Source: Kineosporia succinea (lineage in GTDB: Bacteria > Actinomycetota > Actinomycetes > Actinomycetales > Kineosporiaceae). Taken from it: DNA of 64,000 bases. Each line of letters opens with the position of its first letter. Position 1 is the first letter of the stretch. The stretch lies in the NCBI RefSeq assembly GCF_030811555.1, contig NZ_JAUSQZ010000001.1:2353241-2417240 (forward strand), given 5' to 3'. Shown in pieces: positions 56,465 to 64,000 of the stretch. Under the pieces are notes generated by a model. That model made no database searches. It was not told the origin of the DNA and saw only the letters and a list, made by a program, of their open reading frames with translations. The position numbers and the translations under genes are program-made.

Positions 56465-56628
56465 CGGGGCGGATCGGTCTCCAGGCTCGGTGTTCTCTTT
56501 GTGGCCGACCGCCCATGGTCGTCCCGATGGGCCGTCCGAGTCCAGCCGATCTTGCTCCCGACCACGTGCTCAGGCCGGCAGGAAAACTCCGGTGCCCACG
56601 TCGTCCTTCATCGGCAGCCCGTGAACGG

Positions 56629-56670
56629 ACGAACCGCCGGTCACCCTGGTCGGGTAGCCGGCGGTTCGTT
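56629..56670 (-). terminator. Terminator of gnd
   Basis: A 12-bp stem (56629-56640 with 56659-56670, ACGAACCGCCGG type) lies 20 bp beyond the gnd stop and before recF. Confidence 0.78.
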
Positions 56671-56690
56671 CGATCAGGCTGGTGTTCGCG

Positions 56691-57602
56691 TTACTTGACC
56701 GCGCCGGCGCCCGAGGTCGGGCCGGCGGAGGTGACCGCGTGGCCACCGAACTGGTTGCGCAGGGCGGCGACGGCCTTCATGGCCGGCGAGTCGTCCTGGC
56801 GGCTGGTGAACCGGGCGTAGAGCGCCGCCGTCATGACCGGGGCGGGCACGGCGTTGGCGATGCACTCCTCGATCGTCCAGCGACCCTCACCGGAGTCGTT
56901 GACGTAACCGGTGATCTGCGAGAAGCCCGGGTCTTCCTCGAGGCCCTTGACCAGGAGGTCGAGCAGCCAGGAGCGGACGACGGTGCCCCGGGTCCAGGCC
57001 TTGAAGCTGCCCGTGACGTCCTTGACGATGTCCTTGGCGGCGAGGAGCTCGTAGCCCTCGGCGTAGGCCTGCATCAGGCCGTACTCGATGCCGTTGTGCA
57101 CCATCTTGGCGTAGTGACCGGCGCCGATCTCACCGACGTGGACGAAGCCCTCCTCGCGGGGGCCCTCCGGGCGCAGGGCGTCGAAGACCGGCAGGGCGCG
57201 CTCGACGTTCTTCGCGTCACCGCCGACCATCAGGCCGTAGCCGTTCTTCAGGCCCCAGACACCACCGGAGACGCCACAGTCGACGTATTCGATGCCCTTG
57301 GCGGACAGAACCTTGGCGTGCTCGAAGTCGTCGCTGAAGCGCGAGTTGCCGCCCTCGATGACCAGGTCACCCTCGGAGAGCAGGTTGCCCAGCTCCTCGA
57401 CGGTGCCACGGGTGATGTCGCCCGAGGGCACCATGACCCAGACGATGCGCGGCGCAGGCAGGGCCTCGACGAGCTCGGCGACCGAAGCGACGTCGCTGAC
57501 GGCAGGGTCGCGGTCGTAACCGGTCACCTTGATGCCGGCCTCGGACAGGCGCTTGTACATGTTGCCGCCCATGCGGCCGAGGCCGATCATTCCGATGTGC
57601 AC
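56691..57602 (-). CDS. gnd: 6-phosphogluconate dehydrogenase, decarboxylating (short form)
   Basis: The 303-residue enzyme oxidises and decarboxylates 6-phosphogluconate in the pentose phosphate pathway. The Rossmann motif is G-L-G-R-M-G near 7-12. The substrate-binding V-S-G-G-V-W-G near 114-120 and the catalytic Lys in G-H-Y-A-K-M-V-H-N-G near 160-169 are present. About 300 residues is the GndA-like short form placed between dnaN and recF in actinobacteria. GTG start with AAGGGA upstream. Confidence 0.96.
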   Translation of the reverse strand: MHIGMIGLGRMGGNMYKRLSEAGIKVTGYDRDPAVSDVASVAELVEALPAPRIVWVMVPSGDITRGTVEELGNLLSEGDLVIEGGNSRFSDDFEHAKVLSAKGIEYVDCGVSGGVWGLKNGYGLMVGGDAKNVERALPVFDALRPEGPREEGFVHVGEIGAGHYAKMVHNGIEYGLMQAYAEGYELLAAKDIVKDVTGSFKAWTRGTVVRSWLLDLLVKGLEEDPGFSQITGYVNDSGEGRWTIEECIANAVPAPVMTAALYARFTSRQDDSPAMKAVAALRNQFGGHAVTSAGPTSGAGAVK

Positions 57603-57621
57603 GGGGTGTTTCCCTTCGGGC

Positions 57622-58752
57622 TCAGCCCGCGATTCGCACCGGCATCAACAGGTACCGATAGCTGGTGTCGTCCGACCCTTCCGGGTCGGTCTGCGGTGTG
57701 AGCACCGCGGGCTTGGTGGGCTGTGTGAATGACAGGCGGACCAGGGGCGAGTTCAGCGCCCCGAGGCCGTCGAGCAGGAACTGCGGGTTGAAGGCGATGG
57801 AGAGATCGTCACCAACAAGGGTCGACTCAACTGCCTCCGATGCTTGAGCATCTTCTCCTTGCCCCGCTTCCAGCGTGAGGAGGCCCTCCGTGAAGGTGAG
57901 TCGGACCGGAGTGTTCCGCTCCGCCACCAACGCGACGCGTTTCACCGCATCCGTCAGAGCCTGCGTGCCCACCAGCGCATATGTCGCCACCGAGTCGGGG
58001 AACAACGCGCGAACCTTCGGGTAGTCGCCTTCCACCAGCAGTGAGGTGGTGCGGCGGCCACCGGCTTCGAAACCGATCATCTCGGTCGCTCCGCCGGTCG
58101 TGAGAGCCAGGGTGACGTCAGCGCTGCTGCCGAGGGCCTTCGCGACGTCGGAAAGGGTGCGTGCCCGGACCAGGGCGACGCTGCTCTGAGACGGGTCGCC
58201 AGGATGCCAGGGCAGGGTGCGCATCGCGAGCCGGTACCGGTCCGTGGCGAGCAGGGTGATCTGGTCACCCTCGATCTCGCACCGGATGCCGGTGAGGATC
58301 GGGAGCGTCTCGTCCCGGCTGGCTGCGATGCTGACCTGCCCCACCGCCTGGGTGAAGATGTCGCCCGCGACCGTACCTGATGCGTCCGGCATGACCGGAA
58401 GGGTGGGGTACTCCTCGACCGGCATGGTCAGCAGAGTGAAGCGGCCGGAGCCGCACGTGACCGAGACCTTGGAGCCGTCGGTGGTGACGTCGACCGGCTT
58501 CGACGGCAGCGACCGGGAGATGTCGGCCAGCAGCTTGCCGGAGACCAGCGCGGTGCCGGCGTCCAGCACGTCGGCGGGCACCTCGACGCGGGCCGAGACC
58601 TCGTAGTCGAAGCTCGAGAGCCGCAGCACGCCGACCGCGTCCGCCTCGAGCAGGAGACCGGCGAGGACCGGGACCGGAGGCCGGCTGGGCAGCGCACGGG
58701 CCGCCCAGGCAACTGCGTCCGCCAGCGCGTCGCGCTCAACCCGGAATTTCAC
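57622..58752 (-). CDS. dnaN: DNA polymerase III beta sliding clamp
   Basis: The 376-residue clamp has three repeated clamp domains. It begins K-F-R-V-E-R-D-A-L and ends R-Y-L-L-M-P-V-R-I. The long upstream open frame is repeat DNA and not part of the protein. I chose the GTG at 58752, 7 nt after GGAGGGG. It follows oriC on the dnaA strand. Confidence 0.97.
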   Translation of the reverse strand: MKFRVERDALADAVAWAARALPSRPPVPVLAGLLLEADAVGVLRLSSFDYEVSARVEVPADVLDAGTALVSGKLLADISRSLPSKPVDVTTDGSKVSVTCGSGRFTLLTMPVEEYPTLPVMPDASGTVAGDIFTQAVGQVSIAASRDETLPILTGIRCEIEGDQITLLATDRYRLAMRTLPWHPGDPSQSSVALVRARTLSDVAKALGSSADVTLALTTGGATEMIGFEAGGRRTTSLLVEGDYPKVRALFPDSVATYALVGTQALTDAVKRVALVAERNTPVRLTFTEGLLTLEAGQGEDAQASEAVESTLVGDDLSIAFNPQFLLDGLGALNSPLVRLSFTQPTKPAVLTPQTDPEGSDDTSYRYLLMPVRIAG

Positions 58753-59459
58753 GGGTAACCCCTCCACAACCGGCCGATGAATCGATGGACGACGCACACG
58801 CGCGAGCCCGGCGGAAGACGCCGGGCTGGGCGATGTGTAGTTCGTGCCCGCCGACACTACGCGAGTCGGCGAGGCGGAGGGAACTCGATCGGCGGGTCGT
58901 GCGGGGGTAGTGCGGGGTGGTGTGGGGGCGGTGCGGGTTGGTGCGCGGCGTCTGAGGGGGGCTGCGGGCGTTGCGTGGGTGGGTGGTGACCTTCCCGGGC
59001 AGCTCGGGGCCGTGAGGGCGCCAGTGCGTGGGTGAGGGCTTCCTGGGGGCATCTGGGTCGGGCGGCGGCGGGGGTTCACTGCTTGCGGACGACGTGCACA
59101 CGCGGTCTCGCCGGTCCGCCTACGTCGGCGGTCGGGTTGTGGGCGGCTGCACTTCGGGTTCAACGCCGCGCCTTCAATGCGAGCTCCTGCCGGCATCCGG
59201 ACGTCGAGGGTGGCAGTTTCGGCCATCAGCCGTTCCAGGGGCTTGGGGCCACGGCCGGGGTTTCTGCGAGCTGGGTCTCCGCGGGCTGGGATCTCCGCGG
59301 GCTTCTGTCTCCGCAGGGCGCTGCAGCGAGAAGACGAGGCTCGAACCTCCGTTCCAGCGTGGGCCTCACGAGCACCCGCTGCGACCCGGCCCCGGGCGAC
59401 CGGGTCTCCGGTGGCACCCGTTCGATTCGCCCTCGCTGTGCCACCCCGCCACCGCCCCA
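58753..59459. other. Long dnaN upstream region, left part
   Basis: About 700 bp of GC-rich DNA separates dnaN from the 19-bp repeat array. It contains short G-rich direct repeats (GTGCGGG/GGTGTGG pattern near 58900-58980). It has long but low-complexity open frames on both strands with no recognisable protein. It should hold the dnaN promoter. Confidence 0.4.
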
Positions 59460-59467
59460 CCTCCGGG

Positions 59468-59597
59468 CCACCGGCCCGCCTGCTCGCCACCGGCCCGCCT
59501 GCTCGCCACCGGCCCGCCTGCTCGCCACCGGCCCGCCTCCTCGCCACCGGCCCGCCTCCTCGCCACCGGCCCGCCTCCTCGCCACCGGTCCCTCCTC
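59468..59597. repeat. 19-bp tandem repeat array beside oriC
   Basis: About six to seven copies of CTGCTCGCCACCGGCCCGC run head to tail; the third base changes from G to C in later copies. A CACCCCGCTACCCCGC repeat follows to about 59650. The period is not a multiple of three, so the long open frames crossing it cannot be conserved coding sequence. Confidence 0.92.
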
Positions 59598-59907
59598 GCC
59601 ACCCCTGTGCCACCCCGCTACCCCGCCACCCCGCTACCCCGCCACCTCGCACTTCTTCGTCCCGCCACAGGCTCCTGTCGGTTCTCGCGCCGGGCTCCCT
59701 ACCCGCCGAGCTCCCGAGCACAGGGCCCTGGCCACCGAGCTCCCCACCTGCAGCGCCCCCACCCGCCGAGCTCCCCACCGCCGAGCCCGCTACTCGCAGC
59801 GCCACCATCCCCAGAGTTCTTCACCGCCGGAAGAAGGCAATGAGCCCCCGACCCCTCAGGCCGAAGCAGCCGCCTGCCGATGGGCTCTTGCAGGATCAAG
59901 AAAAAGT

Positions 59908-59938
59908 TCGAACACTTGTTCGTCGAACACCTGTTCGA
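59908..59938. promoter_or_regulatory. Two overlapping LexA-type SOS boxes
   Basis: TCGAACACCTGTTCGA (59923-59938) fits the actinobacterial LexA consensus TCGAAC-N4-GTTCGA perfectly. TCGAACACTTGTTCGT (59908-59923) matches at all but the last base, and the two share one base. The nearest gene they could control is dnaN, about 1.15 kb away on the minus strand, or an unrecognised transcript. Confidence 0.72.
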
Positions 59939-60039
59939 GTGCTCCAACTTTCCCCAGCCCACAGGCCGGCCCGGCCCCGCTCGTTCGTCCAAGCCAAATG
60001 TTGGCGGATCAACAATTTTCCTCGAGAGAACAGTTTGGG

Positions 60040-60640
60040 GTTTGTAGTAGGGGTTGTGGATTCTGTGGGTAACTCGCGTTTTTGCAGGTGGCGGGCCTAA
60101 GAGCCTGTCAATGGAAAGTGGATGAATTTGGGAAATCGGTGGGCGACCGGTGGACAGACGGGGGACCACCAACAGGGTTGTCCAAAGTTTTCCACCGATG
60201 ACCCCCAGATATCCACAGTCCATCCCCAGAAAACAGGCCTTCATCCACGGAAATATTCACGGCGCATGAATTGGGGTTATCCACGGGGTTGCAAACAGGT
60301 TGTCCACGCCCTGTCAACAACCGCTTCGCGAGCCGAGCGTCGCTCCGATCTCTAGGCGTTTTGGCCGGTCGGAGGCTTGGGACCAAAAGCGCAGGCCTGT
60401 GAGAAACGACTGTGGACAACCTGCCGCCGAGCAGTCCTTCCACAAAGTTGTCCCCAGTTGTGGGGAGAGCCCCAAAGTTTGTCCACCGCTGGGGATAACG
60501 CTGTGAGCCTGTGGATAACAGCCAACTCGAGACCAGCAAACGGCTTTCGCTGACACAGTCGCGTGTCACCCCCTCTGTTGGCCTACTTATCCACAGAATT
60601 CATCCCCACTCTGTGCACAGTGTGGAAACTCAACCCCCGT
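60040..60640. other. oriC: Replication origin oriC, main DnaA-box cluster
   Basis: Many 9-mers match the actinobacterial DnaA box TTRTCCACA on both strands. Strong sites are TTATCCACG 60277, TTGTCCACG 60300, TGTGGACAA 60411, TTGTCCACC 60479, TGTGGATAA 60510 and TTATCCACA 60587. Weaker ones are at 60064, 60178, 60188, 60209, 60241 and 60448. AT-rich patches (60001-60050 and AAATATTCA near 60251) are candidate unwinding sites. Position between dnaN and dnaA agrees. Confidence 0.93.
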
Positions 60641-61379
60641 AACCAGTTCAGCTGTCGCGCGTCCGCCATCGGCTTTTGCTCCGTGACCTGCAAAGACAGC
60701 AAAATTCAAGAACGCGTTTCGGCCGAGCCCGGGCGGCGGAATTTGCGGTCCTCTGTGGAGAACATGTGGAGAGCCGGATCTCGCCCCAGCAAAAGACCGG
60801 GCCTGCGTCGCTGAGAGCTCCAAAAACGCCGGGGAATCCGCTCCAAAATGCCGTCGGCGTGGTTTTGCAGAACGTCTCTGCAAAATCAGCCCGCGCTCCT
60901 ATGGAGGGACCCAAGGGCCGCAAATTGCTCATGTGACTGCCCCTGCGGGCACCCGCAGAAATTCCACAGGCCCAAACCCCCACGGCCTCCGCCCGCGTTG
61001 ATGAGCCTCGCGGGAAGGCGGTGCCGAGCTACCTCACCACTGGTAGGTGCCCGAGTTGGCCCAGCTCTACCTGCACCACCTGGTCTTGAAGCCGGCCACG
61101 ACGGTGCTGTGCACGGCGCTGCGCATCGGCAGCGGAACAGACGGCGAGCTGGCTGAACCCGAGCCCGCGAACCAGCTGGCGGCGGACCTTAAGACGATCG
61201 ATGGCCGCCTCAGCACCTGCAGATCCGTGGCGACCAGTCCCACCCACCGACCGCTCGAGCTCCCGGGTGAAGCGCTCGTCGGACAAGCCAGCTGGTGGCG
61301 AGGGCACCTTCTGGCGAGTGCCCCTGGTGACAGGGCAGATACAGATGCGGTGTGGGGCGGATGGTGCCCGGGCGGAGGC
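60641..61379. other. Region between DnaA-box cluster and 17-bp array
   Basis: About 740 bp without a convincing gene. It is less GC-rich than the arrays (60650-60950). Open frames on both strands show no recognisable domain. Confidence 0.35.
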
Positions 61380-61580
61380 GGTGCTGGGGGAGGCGGTGCT
61401 GGGGGGAGACGGCGCCTGGGGGAGGACGGCGCCCGGGGGAGGACGGCGCCCGGGGGGAGACGGCGCCCGGGGGGAGACGGCGCCCGGGGGAGGACGGCGC
61501 CTGGGGGAAGACGGCGCCCGAGGGGAGACAGCGCCCGGGGGGGAGACAGCGCCCGAGGGGAGACAGCGCCCGAGGGAAGC
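61380..61580. repeat. 17-bp tandem repeat array on the dnaA side of oriC
   Basis: About eleven imperfect copies of an ACGGCGCCCGGGGGAGG-type unit (one copy 18 bp) run head to tail. It mirrors the 19-bp array on the other side of the origin. The 17-bp period rules out conserved coding. Confidence 0.9.
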
Positions 61581-62028
61581 GTGGCTGATCCAGACGGTTC
61601 CAGGATCAGACGATGCCTGGGACCGTGCCTGGGCCAGGACCGTGCACGAAGCAAATATCGGCCGGGCCAGGTGATGACCAGGTCAGACAGCAGCCGGATG
61701 ACTCCGGGGTCGGCACAGGAGATCGGATCCGAGGCCGGATGGTCAGCCGCCCGCCCGGGCGGTCAGCCGTCGTGCCAGATCCACAGGCAGCTCTACCTGC
61801 CGGTGCTGGCGCCTGCGGAGATACCGCCGTCCCCAGAAAAAGCTGCCAGAGCTACGAACCCGCCTACGAAGGTCCGAGAGAACTAAGGGCTACTCGCCGA
61901 CGTGCTGTGCTGGCCAGAACGGGGCAGCACAGCAGCCAGGGAAGAACCGTCCTGCCGCCCCAGATTCCTGATGGGAAGGTGAGCCGGCAGGAGCAGGCGA
62001 CCGCAACGTCCACCATTAAACAAACAAC
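61581..62028. other. Gene-free segment between the 17-bp array and dnaA
   Basis: About 450 bp with scattered repeats of CAGCCG and CCAG motifs and no recognisable gene. Confidence 0.35.
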
Positions 62029-62049
62029 TGTGGGCAACCCTGTGGATAA
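62029..62049. promoter_or_regulatory. DnaA boxes next to the dnaA stop
   Basis: TGTGGGCAA (62029-62037) and a perfect TGTGGATAA (62041-62049) lie 16-36 bp beyond the dnaA stop codon, apart from the main cluster 1.4 kb away. Confidence 0.75.
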
Positions 62050-62064
62050 CTGCGTTACCGCAGG

Positions 62065-64000
62065 TCAGGACATGCGTGAGGTCTGCTTGATGCGGTTCGT
62101 CAGCTCGGTTACCTGGTTGTAAGTCGAACGGCGTTCGGCCATTTGCGTGCGAATTTTACGGTCGGCGTGGATGACCGTGGTGTGGTCGCGACCGCCGAAG
62201 AGCTGCCCGATCTTGGGCAGCGACAGGTCCGTCAGCTCACGGCACAGGTACATGGCGATCTGACGGGCATTGCTCAGCGCCCGCGAGCGCGACGGACCGC
62301 AGAGGTCGTCGAGCGAGACGCTGAAATAGGCCGCCGTCTGAGCCATGATCGTGGCCGACGTGATCTCCGGGGCATCGTCCGCCGGGATCAGGTCTTTCAG
62401 CACGATCTCGGCCAGCGACAGGTCGACCTGCTGCCGGTTCAGGCTGGCGAACGCCGTCACCCGGATCAGCGCGCCCTCGAGCTCACGGATGTTGGTCGAG
62501 ATGCGCGAGGCGATGTACTCCATCACGTCGTCACGCACCTCAAGGCGCTCGCCGATGGCCTTCTTCCGCAGGATCGCGATCCGCGTCTCGAGGTCGGGCG
62601 GCTGCACGTCGGTGATGAGGCCCCACTCGAAGCGCGACCGCATGCGCTCCTCGAACCCCGACAGCTGCTTCGGCGGCAGGTCGGACGTGATCACGACCTG
62701 CTTGTTCGCGTTGTGCAGCGTGTTGAAGGTGTGGAAGAACTCCTCCTGCGTCTGCACCTTGTTCTGCAGGAACTGGATGTCGTCGATCAGCAGCACGTCG
62801 ACGTCCCGGTACCGGCGCTGGAACGTGCTGGCCTTGTCGTCGCGGATGCTGTTGATGAACTCGTTGGTGAACTCCTCCGAGTTCACGTAGCGCACGCGCA
62901 CCCCGTTGTAGAGGTTCATCGCGTAGTGCCCGATGGCGTGCATCAGGTGGGTCTTGCCCAGCCCGGACTCGCCGTAGACGAACAGCGGGTTGTACGCCTT
63001 CGCCGGCGCCTCGGCCACGGCAACCGCCGCAGCGTGGGCGAACCGGTTGCTGGCACCGATGACGAACGTCTCGAAGGTGTACTTCGCGTTGAGGCGGGCC
63101 GGCTCGACCTGGGGCTTCACCGCTCGGTGGCGGGCCGGGCGGTCTTCGGGATGCGGCTCCGGAGCCGAGCTGGCCGGAAGACCGGTGGCCAGGCCCGGGT
63201 TGTGCACCCCGAGAGGGCTCGCGCTCGGCTGGATGATGCTCGGCTGCGAACCTTCAAGCGGCTTCGCCCGGTCGAGGTTACGGATGTCGATGACCGAGTC
63301 CGAGCTGCGGGAGTCGTCACGGAAGCCGTTGTCGCCCTGCTGGTTACGACCCGACGGCTTGAACGGCGCATCGGACCGGAACCCGCGGCGCCCTTCGCCG
63401 AAGGTGTCGCTCTCCTCGTCGTGGGCGACCGGTGCATCGGCGTCGGCCGACTCCCCGGAAGGCTCCTGGTCGTGCCCGAAGGGCGAACGACCGTTGCGCA
63501 TCGGCGGCTGGTCCGCGGAGTCACCCTGGCCGTGGTCGAAACGGCTCTCCGGACGACCCATCTCGTAGCGACTGCCGCCGTCGAAGCGGTCGTCATCGCT
63601 CTGCTCGGCCGGAGCGCGATCGAAGGCCGACGGGGCCTGGTCGCCGTCCGGACCGGACGGGTTCGGCTGCTCGAGGTCGAACCGGCCCTGGTCGGGGTCG
63701 TAGCGAACCTCGTTGTCGTAACGACTGCTCTGCCGGAGCTCACGTCGCGACTCGAAGCGCGGGCGCTCGTTGTCGTACCGGTCACGGTCGGACCGCTCGC
63801 TGTCGTAGCGATCGTTGTCGTACCGGTCGGGCTCCGGCCTCGCGCCCGGGTATCCACCGAACTGACCGGGGTAGTCCTGCCGGTAGTCGGGCTGCGGCGG
63901 CTGGTAGTCCTGCTGCTGGTACTCGCCCTGGTAACGGTCGAAGTGGTTGCGCTCGGCGCGGTCGGTGCCGTCGGGCCGGAGGTCACGCATGTCCGGCACC
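62065..64000 (-). CDS. dnaA: Chromosomal replication initiator DnaA, 5' end outside window
   Basis: The visible 645 codons hold a very long linker domain II (about the first 290 residues, Asp/Arg/Tyr/Gln-rich with repeated R-Y-D-N/S units), AAA+ domain III and DNA-binding domain IV. Domain III has Walker A G-E-S-G-L-G-K-T and Walker B L-L-I-D-D-I-Q-F. Domain IV has the signature [11 protein letters not shown]. The protein ends [10 protein letters not shown]. Domain I is not seen, so the true start lies to the right. The protein initiates replication at the adjacent oriC. Confidence 0.97.
   Translation of the reverse strand, partial: VPDMRDLRPDGTDRAERNHFDRYQGEYQQQDYQPPQPDYRQDYPGQFGGYPGARPEPDRYDNDRYDSERSDRDRYDNERPRFESRRELRQSSRYDNEVRYDPDQGRFDLEQPNPSGPDGDQAPSAFDRAPAEQSDDDRFDGGSRYEMGRPESRFDHGQGDSADQPPMRNGRSPFGHDQEPSGESADADAPVAHDEESDTFGEGRRGFRSDAPFKPSGRNQQGDNGFRDDSRSSDSVIDIRNLDRAKPLEGSQPSIIQPSASPLGVHNPGLATGLPASSAPEPHPEDRPARHRAVKPQVEPARLNAKYTFETFVIGASNRFAHAAAVAVAEAPAKAYNPLFVYGESGLGKTHLMHAIGHYAMNLYNGVRVRYVNSEEFTNEFINSIRDDKASTFQRRYRDVDVLLIDDIQFLQNKVQTQEEFFHTFNTLHNANKQVVITSDLPPKQLSGFEERMRSRFEWGLITDVQPPDLETRIAILRKKAIGERLEVRDDVMEYIASRISTNIRELEGALIRVTAFASLNRQQVDLSLAEIVLKDLIPADDAPEITSATIMAQTAAYFSVSLDDLCGPSRSRALSNARQIAMYLCRELTDLSLPKIGQLFGGRDHTTVIHADRKIRTQMAERRSTYNQVTELTNRIKQTSRMS

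Noticed and set aside
58996-60100. Long open frames upstream of dnaN on both strands
   Set aside because: They cross a 19-bp repeat array that changes frame with each unit, and they run into oriC; composition is low complexity.

Overview
The window is high-GC DNA (mostly GTG/ATG starts, many 4-bp gene overlaps) from an actinomycete, and covers the origin-proximal core of its chromosome. Reading right to left on the minus strand it holds dnaA (5' end cut by the window), oriC, dnaN, gnd, recF, a DUF721 (DciA-like) gene, gyrB, gyrA, a DUF3566 gene and tRNA-Ile. Further left come a DUF5324-like gene, a cyclophilin, a rhomboid protease, tRNA-Leu, fhaA, fhaB and pstP. This is the classic actinobacterial order, but several accessory blocks interrupt it. 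A genus such as Kineosporia is a guess that the sequence alone cannot settle.

Accessory block A (about 2.3-8.5 kb) is a glycopeptide-resistance-like cell-wall module. A divergent MurF paralogue faces a tightly overlapping run of a VanX-type D-Ala-D-Ala dipeptidase, an alanine-racemase-family enzyme, a D-Ala-D-X ligase, a histidine kinase and a NarL-type regulator. The MurF has Glu in place of the P-loop Lys. The racemase has His where canonical alanine racemases have the C-terminal active-site Tyr. The ligase has a Lys-Tyr omega loop rather than the VanA type. The set resembles a D-Ala-D-Ser scheme more than a D-Ala-D-Lac one, but that is inference.

Block B (about 11.7-30 kb) mixes regulators (SARP, MarR, TipA-type MerR, TetR x2, three response regulators) with membrane and secreted proteins (CtaA, two SMR transporters, CPBP protease, a GT83-like glycosyltransferase next to ApbE, DUF4232, DUF2269 and DUF3817 proteins). 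Several operators are readable: a TetR dyad before an SMR gene, a TetR dyad between divergent genes, and a MerR-type 19-bp-spacer promoter for a probably leaderless tipA-like gene.

Block C (about 30.2-47.9 kb) lies between tRNA-Ala (+) and tRNA-Ile (-), genes that usually sit side by side. It carries HicB-like, GlgX, spore-photoproduct-lyase-like, subtilase, M20, RibD-like, VOC, nitrilase, beta-helix, aldo/keto reductase, two MFS and ChrB-like genes.

The most unusual non-coding signal is a perfect palindrome with an identical 28-bp core, found three times (14421, 30336, 47541) at about 16-17 kb spacing. Each copy is next to short tandem-repeat arrays, and each is extended by different but still self-complementary arms. 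Two copies bracket block C just beyond the two tRNA genes. The dnaN-dnaA gap is 3.3 kb, much longer than usual. It holds a DnaA-box cluster, two further repeat arrays with periods of 19 and 17 nt, and a pair of overlapping LexA-type SOS boxes.
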